This document shows positions 15,710 through 28,403 of a stretch of DNA of 64,000 nucleotides, piece after piece (the stretch's first letter is position 1; each line of letters opens with the position of its first letter). This DNA is from Aphis gossypii (Eukaryota > Arthropoda > Insecta > Hemiptera > Aphididae). The stretch is from positions 58,301,213 through 58,365,212 of the forward strand of contig NC_065531.1 in NCBI RefSeq assembly GCF_020184175.1, in the 5' to 3' direction. The position numbers and the translations under genes are program-made. Below the pieces are notes generated by a model. The model was not told where the DNA came from. It did not search any database and saw nothing but the letters and a program-made list of their open reading frames with translations.

Positions 15710-17564
15710 GCGGCGATTTTTATCATTTTATTTTGTCCCCTGTACCTTTACACAAAGACATACCACTCTCTATTGAATGGAAGATGAGGCAAAAATTGAC
15801 CATTTTACCATTGTTATCGACTAGTATACGCACCCAAAATCATAATTAATTTTAATATTAATTATAAATGTTCGGTTTGTATAACTTTAAAATTAATATT
15901 ATTTTCATCGTTCGATCATAAAAACTCTAACTCTGATAGCCCTTTATAATTCCCTGATAAAATAATAAATACAATAAATATTTGTGCTTTTATAGTAGAG
16001 ACCTGAAACACTAATCGACTAAGATTTCTATTATTTTTTTTTTTTTTTTTAGTATTTATAAATTATATTTAATAATAATTAGTAACTCAATTGCTAATAA
16101 TCACACAATTTATTGTTTTATTAATATTCACAAGCGTGAAAACTCTAAAAATACATTTAATCTCTTGTTTTTATATTTTACATAAAGGATTTATTCAAAA
16201 TATCACCAACTGTAGCTTTTTGTAGCCATATAAAATGCACACAACTAGATTTGATTGTGAGTGTCTAAATTATGTCACCGATTTTATACAGGTAGTTAAC
16301 TATTTTTTTCTGATGGATCGAAGAATAGGATTAAAGTTATTATATTTATTAATTATTTTTCAATTACATCTACTCATGACTATAATGTAAGCAACACATA
16401 TCACCTACATGGCTACCATAAATACTATATTACCTATTCAAATTTTTAATAGATAATAAAAAAATGCATATAATACTATCAGTATTAATTAATCCAGCAA
16501 TCTCAAGTGCTGACCACACCCCATCCGAATTAAATACATTGTAATATTAGTGTAAACAATGTATTTAGCTCAATTCTTACATATGCTACTAACCTACTAT
16601 ACACACATAATATAAAATATTTATAATACGGTCGCTACATATTGAGACGCACGGAGTAAAAGGTTAACTACCGTACGCTTATATTAATATTTTATTGCAC
16701 TCTCGGGCGGTACATTTTGATTTAAATTTTAAAAGGACGTCACACTCGCATAATCGCATGTGTTGACTCCATTTTATAAATGTGCAACTAAAAATGTACC
16801 TTCATCTTTTCAAAATTTTAAATTTTGCCTTATTAGTCTTAATATTAAAGTGAATTGGGCTCTTAAAAAATAAAACAGACTTTTTACTTTTAAGTAAGAA
16901 CAAGATCTGACAATCTGTATTATTAAGCGAGTTATACATAATATAATGTAAAATTGTAAAATACGAATCCTTAAATTCAATATAGAATTTCAAATGTTAA
17001 TAATATATGTAAATTTATTTAATATGAAACTATAATATTCAATAGTGATTATATTTTTTTTTTTACAGCGCCTTTTACAAATGTGATTATTAATATATAC
17101 AAATCGATTACATTTCTAATTATTAACAAACACGTATATTATATATTATACAATCACGTCAAGGTAATCAAAGATAATAATATATACCCTGATCACGAAC
17201 TGTTTAAGCCACAGAATTTCACGAGGGATGGTTTTCGACTGCGTCGATATAATAATATCATATTGGATAGTAAATGATGATGATGGCTAAAAACAAGAAA
17301 TAAATAAGATAAATTAATTAATATTATATTATTATTCTACTGAATTGTGAAAAGTACGCAAAAAAAATATATTACAAAGTATAAGTATACTACTATTACA
17401 TACAAATAATAATATATATTATACATTAATAATAAATTATATTAAACATACAAAACAATATTATGACAATAATTAATCTATATTGTTATTGAGTTGAAGG
17501 GATAACAAAATAGTGGCCTAAATACGTGTAAAAATAATATATTATATCATATCATAAAATAAAA

Positions 17565-17604
17565 TATATTATATTATATTATATTATATTATATTATATT
17601 ATAT
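17565..17604. repeat. Pentanucleotide (ATATT)n microsatellite
   Basis: There are about eight perfect ATATT units in a row, directly readable. Confidence 0.9.
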
Positions 17605-19772
17605 CATTAGTATCTGCATACACGTCGTGACTAACGTCTAATTTGGTCCTAACAGCATATACGATTGATGTTGAGAAAATGTAGGTGATACGTATATTAA
17701 AAATGTGTAATTCGTTGTAAAAGAACCTGTTGCACCACTGATGAGTTACCATAGTAACTAACATACTATTATAGTTGCTACTTACTGCATTAATTGCAAT
17801 TCAATTAAGAGAGTTTGTCCAGCATATATATTTTTAAATTAATTAAATTATACGTACCTAGCTCATTTTTCGATCAACATTAATAATTACTGAGTAGACT
17901 CGTGCGTCAACCATGGCCAAATATGTATTTCATCTTAATTTTGTTTCAGTCCGGCCGCCGGCAAACACAACTAAAACTCCGCAGAACAGTACATACATAT
18001 TGTTGTATGTTTATGTGGCTTTATATATTATGTATGAAGTATATGATGTAATGCGATAGCGGTTTAATTTGAATAAATTCGGGTTCACGGTCTCGTCATC
18101 TGTCTTGTCGTGTACAAAAGTTGAGCTCAGCCAACTCGGCACGTTTCTTGGTATATTATGGTTAATGAATGATACCGTGATTACAACGGCCAATCACTAT
18201 ATAATAGGTACAACTACTATACAAGGCCCATAACACAATGGACGAAGTAATTGCAAAGGTAAATCCGGACTTGATCTGCGCCGCGTCCCGATGTGGGGGT
18301 GAGGGGAAACGACGATAACCGATAAAGTTGACGGACCATCACAACCAACCAAACGCACAGTCACTCGCGTGAGCGATGTGACTCAAATGACAACTCTCAC
18401 GAGTGCAATTGTAATTTACATTTATAGATCAATTATCAATATAAATATTACAGTCACACTTGTCATATTTTACTGTTAGAATAGGTACATAAAACATAAT
18501 ATTAAAAAACATAAAACACCACCTCCTACAGACGGTTTGGTGTGTACTCGAATACTCTTGTAATCTATTAAAAATGAGAACAATATAGTATTTTTGATAT
18601 TTACTGGTGGTTTTACGGGTATAAGAGTCTAGGGAGGTCTGAACCCTCCACAAAGGTCCCGTGTTTAGGCTGTGATATATTATTCACTCGGGACGTTCTG
18701 GGCGCTCGGGTTTTGACTAGGTAGCTGTTACGATTTCTATATACGGATATACGCTTATACACAAATCTAGTGATTAGATATTTCTAAAAATAAATTGATA
18801 TAAATAGATATATAATATAAAATAATTTAGAAGGATTCCTTCAGGAAATTTTTTAAAAACCGCCACTGTTGATATGTATTGCTATACAACTTTCATAGAT
18901 ATTCCAAAATAAATACACATACACGTGATTTAAAATAGGAATCTTTACCCTCTAAACTCAATAATAATATATGGTACAAATATACAAACAATATGACTTT
19001 TCAGTAGGACAGCCTGGTTCATTTGGATACCAAGAGGTACCCGGTGGCCTGAAATATTGGAATTTATCATTTGCCTACCGGTTGTATTACATTTTTTTTT
19101 TTTAATTAAGTACCTAATTTTAAATTTCTTTAAACTAAAAAAAATATGTCTAATACATTTTGCCGGCCTAAATTTTTATCCCAGGTCGTCTCTGCTCTTC
19201 AGTACAATATAATATAAGTTATATAAAAACGGTAACATAGACATTCACACACGATATCAGTACGCTGCAGTTTTATAGCCAAAAAGAGCTGTTTTCTAAA
19301 TACATCACAAAACCATAGAATACAGATACAATAAATAAAATATTAACAATATAGCCATATACTCGTATATAGGTACCTACACTTGTGCAGTTGTGCATAA
19401 ACATAATAATATATTTTATGACTATTCGAGCAGAACTAAAATGGCTGTTTTTGACTATTACAATCGTAACTTGTGGGAGTAGAGAAACTTCTATATAGTG
19501 TTTTTATTAAAATATATAAACACAAAAAGCACAGATATTATTGGTAATTATAGAGTCTCTACAATAGGTACAAGTATTAATTATATTTATTACATCATAC
19601 ATTATAAAGAGACCATTAGTGTCACATTCACGATTGAACGATGAGAATTGTATTAATAATATCGACATTTTACAGACTGAGTATTTACAAAATATATTTG
19701 AACAAATGTTAAACGTGGGTGTGTATAGTGTGTACTGTGTATCATTCAACAACAACCACAGCCAACAAATAC

Positions 19773-19780
19773 GTATATAG
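19773..19780. repeat. 8-bp target site duplication (left copy)
   Basis: GTATATAG is identical to 19987-19994 across the 206-bp hAT element. Eight bases is the diagnostic hAT duplication length. Confidence 0.85.
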
Positions 19781-19986
19781 CAAGGGTGGCCACAACGAAG
19801 CTCGCTAGCCGCATGCGGCTCTTGAACCAAACTTAGACTAAAATTAAATGTAAGTAAATGTTCCTTCATTTGATTTAAAATAAAAAATGTATCTTTATTT
19901 TATAAACATTGCTTTGCAATGTGGCTCACCTCAAATTAACTTTATAAATTTGCGGCTCCCAAAGTTAAGGTTAGTGGCCACTCCTG
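19781..19986. mobile_element. Non-autonomous hAT-type element (MITE), 206 bp
   Basis: The ends are CAAGGGTGGCCA at left and the complement of CAGGAGTGGCCA at right, which are imperfect terminal inverted repeats of hAT type. The element is flanked by a perfect 8-bp direct repeat, GTATATAG, at 19773-19780 and 19987-19994. The interior has the 'gctcgctagccgcatgcggctc' style of subterminal palindromes known from hAT elements and no coding capacity. Confidence 0.85.
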
Positions 19987-20040
19987 GTATATAGACAGCT
20001 ATAGCCTATCTCTACTCCATAGAGAGATGCAACGTTGTAT

Positions 20041-20424
20041 TAACAAAAAACATCGTACACTCGATTGTTCTTCAACATTAGTACTTATTGGCTATTGCAT
20101 CTTCATTTTGTTTCACCAGACACATATTTTATATTTTTGTAGTAAGGTTGGTGCCTGATAGAGTACCTCGAAATACATAATATCCCGAGTTTTTCTCTTT
20201 CCCGAGATATATAATATCACGAACATTACCCTATCCCAAGGTGTATTTCTCGGGATACTATATACCTAGGGATATGGTAATGTTCGGGAAACTATATATT
20301 TCGAAGTACTCCACCAACTTTACAACAAAAATATCAAATATGTAACTGGTGAAACAAAATGAAGATGCAATGGGCAATAGGTACTAATCTTGAAGAACAA
20401 TCGAGTGTACAATGTTTTGTGTTA
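20041..20424. mobile_element. Foldback / long inverted repeat element
   Basis: The left arm, 20041-20237, is the reverse complement of the right arm, about 20269-20424, at roughly 85-90% identity by eye, with two small insertions in the left arm. Matching landmarks are 'gtacactcgattgttcttcaa' style blocks near each outer end and 'gaacattacc..atccc' near the centre. The spacer is about 30 bp. The outer ends read TAACAAAAAACAT and, complemented, TAACACAAAACAT. Direct TTA triplets overlap both boundaries, compatible with a 3-bp duplication (PIF/Harbinger style) but short enough to be chance. No coding capacity. A transcript through it would fold into a ~150-bp hairpin. Confidence 0.8.
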
Positions 20425-22014
20425 CTTTTTCTACATCTAACACAAATAGACTTGATGATTTTCCGGGAAAACCGTATTATTGTGATCAAGGCTGCAAAAA
20501 AACGCATCAACGCGTTTAAAATATTATTTTAATCCTTATTTATTAACTTCAAGACAAGTATCAGTTTATAGCAACAGAATTAAAAAATTCTTGTTAGTTA
20601 ATCGTAATACTGAATGAAATAATAAAGTTTAAATATGTTACCAAAATGGCAAAAACTTTATGTATTTTAATTTTGTAAAATCAATAGTAATTACTCGTTA
20701 TTAGTAGTAAATAATAAATATTCATAAGCTTTTTAAACCTGAAAAATAAATTATTTTTATATTGCCTATTGATTGTATAACTACGTTAATTATCATAATA
20801 GGGATAACATTCTAGGGCATAACCAATAAACCTTAACTTAAACACCTTAAACCAAATTAAATATTTATAAAAATAGAAAATACTTAGGTTCAATGAAAAA
20901 AAACTAAACTATTAAATGTATTACCAGTTGAATGTGTAAACAAGAAAATAATTATTTTATTCATAATTAAAAACTTTACATTTTTTCTGAATATGAACAA
21001 TAGAAGAGAGAAAAGAGAAAATAATAAATAGAAATAATTCGATATCAGAATAGATTGTTCTAAAAATCGTTTGGTTAAAAATATATAAGTTATCTAGGTT
21101 ACTAAAACTGAATACTTATACATATAAAATAGACATATTCTATACGACTGGAAACATATATAATTACGAATATAAAAAAAAATATACAGATATCATTTTC
21201 TTTATTTGAAAAAGGAATATATTTTTTTTTTTATAGTTGATGTATAGAATATTATCTTTTTTTTATATCTTATACCTAGTTAAATTGTTCATATTATGTT
21301 ATTTTAACTCTCTACCACAGTACTACCACCAAAAGCATGTATTTATAAGGGGTAGATATTTTTATCTTTCATTGTAAATATTAGAATAAATGTATATTGT
21401 ATATTATTGATATTATTAGTAAACCTAAATAAATACCCCGACACATCTTAAACAAGTACAAATCTAGCTAGAATGATGATTTAGCATTTATTTAAATTTA
21501 CCCAACACAAATATTTATCTTATACCTTTTTATTACATATCATACTCATAGATTGAGTTTATTGATTATTAAACTATCATTTAAAAATATTATATAAGGT
21601 ATATATTCTATACAAAAATTAAAGTATCACCTTGGTTTTAAATTTTTCTTATTTTTATATATACTTTATTCATTAAAAAATCTCAGGATTAAATTGTAAT
21701 AAATGCATAAATATTGATTTTTTTATTTTTATTTTTTAAATATATTTAACACCTAACTAATAAAATAAAATTATAAGATTAAATAATCATTTGAAATATG
21801 TACCTAAAGCAAGTATGTGTAATTAATATGTTCGAAGTGAGTTCTTAGAGAATGTTATCTCCTTCCCTCCTGGATCAGTTTTTGAGCTTAAAACGGCGTT
21901 ATAATATGATCGTGGTTTAAATAGCTTAAAATAAAACTAAATGTTTTGAAAATGTTATCGTGTACAAAGATATTAATATAAGGGATTGGGAAAAGTTTCT
22001 TCAACAACATAAAA

Positions 22015-22110
22015 TAACATGATGAGCAGATGATAGGCACAAAAAATAAACACACTTCATTACATATTCCGCTCAGAATCTAAAATTGTATTCTTGCTTA
22101 GGTAAATCAT
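22015..22110 (-). repeat. Fragment of aphid-type repeat ('attctgagcggaa')
   Basis: The minus strand reads 'ttttagattctgagcggaat' followed by 'gaagtgtgtttattttttgtgcctatca'-like sequence, a string I associate with abundant aphid intergenic repeats. A shorter variant ('ttccgctcaaaat') occurs near 10250. The assignment rests on recall. Confidence 0.35.
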
Positions 22111-25100
22111 AAAATCATAACATTTTTAAAGACATTTGAGCAACCAGAGGGTGCACCTTGTACATTTTTTTTCATTATTAATAGTTACTGATTAAATTAC
22201 GCTTAAAATATCTGTATAATACATATATAGATTATTATTGAAAAGTTTGTATGGCAATTTAAATTAAATTACAGTAACAAATTATATTAATTTATTGTTT
22301 TTAAGTGAGTAAAGTTTTATTGACACAAATAATTCGCTGAAAAAAAAATGAAAATTTAATAAATGAAACCTTACAATACGTTACAACAATATGATTCGCA
22401 AAAATTAACTTTCTAAGAAATAAAACGAATCAAAAAGTAAGTAATTGGTGAAAAACATAGCCGCTGGGACCAGAGCTTCAGCAGCAATAGGTATAATAGT
22501 ACTATATTATGTAGTTCACAATTCATATCGAATATCAATCGATTGATCTTTAACCTCGATACCCATCATATTATTATAATATATATATTACACATATTGT
22601 ATACGTAGCTATTTTCGAGAATTCGGAACAATCAAAAAATATAACAATAATATAATATCGCAAGTCGTAACATACATTTTTAACTATATATACCTATATA
22701 ACCTATATTGTATCACGATATTGTAACTATAATAATATACTATGTTATGTATACATAGTTGATAACAACAAAAAAATAAATAAATAAATTCATCACGTCC
22801 TCTCAATAACGTATGCAATAAGTAATACTAGTCGTTGTTGTTTATTTATTTTTTTTTTTTTTTTATTACAAGACTCGGTATTTATTCTTTTTTTTTTTCA
22901 TTTACCCACTATATGACTGTGCAACAGAAAGAAATATATGCGTTTCTGTTCACAGTATGCTTCGTTCTATTCTGAAACTGTATCCAAGTATGATGCATAC
23001 GTGATGTACCATACACTATTCAGCATTGCACCGTGTACATTTAATAATATACTCGTATATATATATATTATAACAATTAACAGCAATATTAAATTAACTT
23101 AAACTACTAGGTACTTATAGTACTTATAATCCACTGACCCACCAACAAATTAGATTAATAACCTAACCCGTTATAGTTTTATTTATTTAGTCATTAACTA
23201 AAATTACCTAAATAAAACATGAATACCCTTTAATTTTGAATTGGTTTATTTAAAAATCATATTAAATACTACTCATCATTTATCATTATTATTATTTATA
23301 TACATTAAAAAAAAAAAATAAGTATACATATTATTATTGCCATAAAAACAACAGATTTACTCTGCTTACGCTTTCTAGAAAAGCTCAAATTTTGATTCAG
23401 TCGAGAAATTTAATGCAACTTAAAAACGTGATCAATTGTATAATATTTATTAATATGTATAAAGGTATTAGGTATGTATTATTATTTATTAATGATAATA
23501 CTATTACTACTATAACATGATATATATGTTATTATTACTATTATAATATTATCTGTATATTCATGCTTATACACTTACAGTCTAAACATACATATAGTAC
23601 TTATATAGATTTACACACTCCACGGTTACTTATACTTTGTCGTCGTTCAAACATCTCTACAATGATGACGAAGATAGTGGCGGTGGAGGAGGCGGCACTG
23701 TAAAAGGTTCGTGCTTTCTTTTCACACAAGAAATTACAAACGGAAACTTTCAAGGCGGTATATGCGACACGCGATACTGGTGCCTGCAAAATTAAAGAGA
23801 ACATCACTCGAAAGTCGAAACATCGTAAAACTAGCATTGCGGAAAACATTATCGCATGTACAGGATCATTTATTTTATTCTGAAACATGCAATATCATAC
23901 CAAATACGATTTTTTAAAATTATTTCGAAACCATTTTTGTTCATTTGAATACACTTTTTTGAGCATTTCTATGATTATCAGCATCGTGTAGTGGTGTTTG
24001 TTCTTGAAATTAAAAATACAATTACAAATTGTTTACATTTATTGCAATTTTCAAGATATATGACCGATTGACAATGAAAGAATCGTTCACCCTGTATATC
24101 AAATAAAGGTGATGCAATTGCAATTACTCTATACTGTATACATGTATATAACTACAGTACCAGTGTCAAACGACTACGCTTTGTACGATAACATCACGCC
24201 CGAAAAAATATGCCGTTTTAATATCGTTGTCCGCCCTCCGATGACTACCAATGTAATACAATAAAGCTGTTCAAGTAACGTTTCGTTTTTCACACTCACT
24301 CCGGACGACACCATTGGTCCATTGCTGGAAAATATTATGTTAATATTATAAGGACGTTTATTAAAATATTATACTATGGAGGGCACTACTCGGCCTCGCC
24401 GGTAAATTCCGCAAAAACATCACCGGGAATATTGTTATTATTGCGGATTTGAAGGCGTCGTCGGCGAGCAGCCAGCCATTTCCGGGACTCCAATAAACGA
24501 CAATGGGTCGGGATGTATACAAGTGTTACCTATGAAATAATATTATAATAACTAATAAATTAGGTACTTACGCAATGAACAGTGTATATACGTGTATATT
24601 CAGTAGCGCAGGTATTCAAGAGAAGTGGCGTCCTGGGATTTTATTTTCAAGACGTTGATTAGTTGAAGTCTATATCGCGTCATAATGTATATTATGTATA
24701 TTGTTAACAATTAATATTATCCTGAGTAATTCCTGATGCTTCTACTGTTGTTAAAGAAACTTTTTTGTTAGCAAACAGTGTTTTATGAATGATTATTTTA
24801 TCGTTTATCACGATGCCAGATCGTTATAAAAACCAATCAAGATAAACACGCCGTAAATATTTTTACTTTTTAAATTTTTCTTTGTCTACATTGTTGTTAT
24901 TTGTCACCACCTCAAAAGTATAATAAACATTAAAAAAAATGCCTCATTTTAATGGAAAAATATATCAAAGTTAATTTTTGTTTGTTTCGTCATTTTATCA
25001 CTAGATTTCAAGCTAGATTCATAGATGGCCATTAAACTAAAAATTCAAAGTAATATATCATAAGTTTTAATAAGGTGAAAATAAGTAAAATTGAAACGCA

Positions 25101-25969
25101 TCTCCTAGAACAGACTTATTCAAGACATGAACGTTCTGTTATTTTTTTATCACCCCCTAACAAACTATTTAAATAATTTTAGTGGCCGAATAAATCAAAC
25201 ATTTTAATAATATAATGTATACTATTTGTTAATTGTTCCATCACTATACAGTCCATTTATCTAAGAAGTTAATTTTATAATAATTAATATTAATATTTCA
25301 ATATTAACTGTAAGTCTAAATTCGTACAATATTCTGTTTTCAATTGTCAAATCAAATATACATATAAGTGTACGTGTATAATTAAATAATAGAAAAATTG
25401 TAAAAATCATATTTTTTCGAAATATGAATGTATTTAAATAATGGTGTATTTAAAAATAGTTGAAACCGAATAAAAGGATTTTTTTCAAAATCTTGAACCA
25501 TAAGCGCGGAAAACTAGTGAGGAGTAGGTCATTAATGGATCACTGTATGTTCGCTACATAATAATATAGAGGTGATTACCTGTTGTCGTGAACCTACTTT
25601 CATCTTTGCAGGGTAAAAGACGTGGAAAATGGGTAGAGTATAGCCGTTAGGGCAATGTGTACGTAATGGATTAAAAATTAATAATTGAATACGAAGGACG
25701 CTCTATATGTAATATGTTTATACGCGTCTCTTTATACGTTTACAGTGTAAACTTCGGTAAGCATATACAATATAATATTATTCCAATGAGGTAGTTTTTT
25801 CCTTTCCATTGGGGCGTGTACCTAACTTAACTTAACGATACACATGTATAATATTAATATGTTATCGATAACGACGGAGACACGGACATCCCCGCTCCAT
25901 CCGGCGCCGCGTTGTGGTAAACAGTAGCCCAGATAGGTATACATATAATGTGAACTAAAGCAAGTAAAT

Positions 25970-26010
25970 ATATATTTATATATTTATATATTTATATATA
26001 TATATTATAT
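25970..26010. repeat. AT-only ladder of 'tatattta' units
   Basis: 'atatttatat' recurs several times, ending in a TA run. It is simple-sequence DNA. Confidence 0.7.
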
Positions 26011-27606
26011 TGCTTAATACATATACTAGAAGTATAGAACCTATCGATATAGGTTAACGACGGACGGAAACACGATCACGATTCTTCCCTATTAGGTATA
26101 TAATATACCTACAATATTCTACATGGGTATATAATTATTATTACGATTATTCGACGGGAGACTATTATATTGACAAAATATATACATTGTACATAATAAT
26201 ATAATATATTATACTATAGGAATACATCATCATCATCACGCAGTACGCATAATAATATTATGTTATACTGGAGAAGGATTACTTGGGAGGATTTCGTACA
26301 GTTACGGGAAAATATGAAACGACCAACAGTTGTGCAGTTTTCATTATTATATTTAATTATTACTTAAAAAAAATGGTAAATACAATTTTATTATTATTAA
26401 ATATTATTTATCGTACTGGAATAGCCTATAATAAACTTTGCATTTTAATAATATTCACTAAAACAAAATAAAAATAAAAATAAACACATGGTAATAATAC
26501 TCTAGGAAGATAAAAAGGCTCACATAATAACATAATAATTAATCGCAACCACCAAACAAAAAAAATAAACAATATATATATATATTTATAAATAAACAAA
26601 ACTTTATGATTATTATAATCATTGACTACAATATTATTTCACTAATACGATAGAAAAAAAAACGATTATTACAATACAATATTTGAGGTGCCTAATACGC
26701 TGGGTGTGTTAAATAACAACTAGAGTAAGACAAAATAAAAACAAACAAAAACACAAAACAAAAACAAAATTATTGGGTTACCTATAAATAAGAATGTATA
26801 GATAAATGTAAAACCTATACATTTATTGCACCCGGATATTATATATTATATAAAACATTATCATTATATTATAATTATTAATTATAATAATTGTGACTCT
26901 AACATTATGAATTAAACATCTAAATTAAGTCTTTATAGGTATATATATATATTATTATATGGCTATTTTTGTTAAATTTTTATCACCTACTGCCTAAATA
27001 AAATAATATTATTAGGGTTAGTTAATTATGGCCTAGGGATGTTTTGGTACACGGTTATGATTTTTAAAGCAGCATTTTCTCTCTAATAGGGTTTTTACAG
27101 GGCAGTCATCATGGATTCATTCCGTTACCGAATGTTTTTTAATATTAAAAAAAAAGCGAGGCATACACGTTTATAGTTGAATTACACACAAAATCCGTTT
27201 AAGGTGGTGGAGTAGCACAAAAATTAATGTCGTGGCGTTACATATAAGTACGAATTTCTTATACAATATGAAATTACGTTAGGAGAAACGTATTTAACGA
27301 ATTGTTGTGGTCCGTTACTAGGAAGATGAAAAATAAAAATAAAAACTGTGAACATTGCGACAAACATTTTGGATAAAAAAAAAATAGTAAATTAATGTCT
27401 GCAATGGAAAATGACATTAAAACATGTAGTCTGTCTGAGGACTATGGCTCACCCCAAATCCCAGTTATTTTAACTGCTCAGCGCACGATCAATCGGATAC
27501 GGTATACGATTTTTATTGTGTAAAATAAAAGAGACGATTCGGCAACGTATGTGTTGTTCTTATATCGAACGACCTAACAATTAAATAAAGTTCACCTTAA
27601 ATAAAG

Positions 27607-28272
27607 TTTATTGGTCGAGATGAGATAGAATCTGCTTAAATCCTAATAATCAAATACTCTCGTACTGTATTGTAATTATTATTATTATATTATATAAAGA
27701 ATAGAAAACTTTACCCCAGATAGACATTTGAACAAAGTAAATTGAAAAACCAAATTATGTTCATCATTCCTCGTGATTTAATAACACCGCGAAGTAACAA
27801 TAGTATTTATCATAGTATTATATCATTTTGAAACCTAAAATGTACGACTAAAAATACAACTCTTGTATATATATTATTATAAATCATCTTCGTATTATAT
27901 AATATACATGTCATCACGCAACTAACATTCATATCAAAGCGCACAATAAAATTGAAGTAATACAGTCGTTTATATCTTAGGTTATGATGTAGTTGTTCAA
28001 AAAGATTATCATATCAATATAATTATTATATATTATATTATATACACGTTATGTATACAAAAAGGGGTGTCAATTTGTTTGATTGTAATTGTTTGTATAA
28101 TGAAACTGTATCTAAAGTTTAAATTATATTTATATATAATATTTTCTAATGGTAAATTGAGAAAAATAATAAATAATGATTTACCAAACATTGTTAGGAT
28201 AAGAAAAAATACAACTACAAATGGTCAATGGATATACAACACAATCGTAGCGACCGGTCAAACGTTAACCAT
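27607..28272 (-). other. Pka-R2: Probable PKA-RII 3'UTR
   Basis: This is AT-rich sequence after the TGA with no further exon. On the minus strand an ATTAAA variant signal lies at 27782-27777 and the first canonical AATAAA at 27612-27607, about 660 nt past the stop. The true cleavage site cannot be told from sequence, because such hexamers are frequent here. Confidence 0.3.
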
Positions 28273-28403
28273 TCATCGGACATCAGTCATATTTTGCTTG
28301 GAGCCAAAGATTTTCACCAGTTGATTTTCGTAGTCCTCGATGTTCCGTTGCATTATGTTCATGCATGGACCCAGCAAACGTTCAAATGCATCAACGTCCA
28401 AAA
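28273..28403 (-). CDS. Pka-R2: PKA-RII coding exon 8 (C-terminus)
   Basis: The exon completes codon 342 (Phe), then encodes [20 protein letters not shown] and a C-terminal helix ending [11 protein letters not shown] before TGA at 28275-28273. [13 protein letters not shown] is the conserved capping segment of cAMP domain B. Acceptor TTGTTCAG|TTTTGG. Confidence 0.96.

Larger units (their letters stand above)
12691..19772. other. AT-rich DNA, no supported gene
   Basis: Contains the microsatellites at 15685 and 17565, a CGGCCGCCGG block near 17950, and the GC-elevated stretch 18225-18400. The latter has a 26-codon ATG frame at 18239 with TATA-like TATATAAT about 40 bases upstream. Nothing is recognisable. 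Confidence 0.55.
20425..27606. other. AT-rich DNA, no supported gene
   Basis: Between the foldback element and the PKA-RII 3' end I see simple repeats, the repeat fragment at 22015, and small GC-elevated patches at 23630-23850, 24180-24510 and 25860-25920. The first encodes, between an acceptor-like and a donor-like site, a short NDDEDSGGGGGGT segment with no start codon. Confidence 0.55.
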
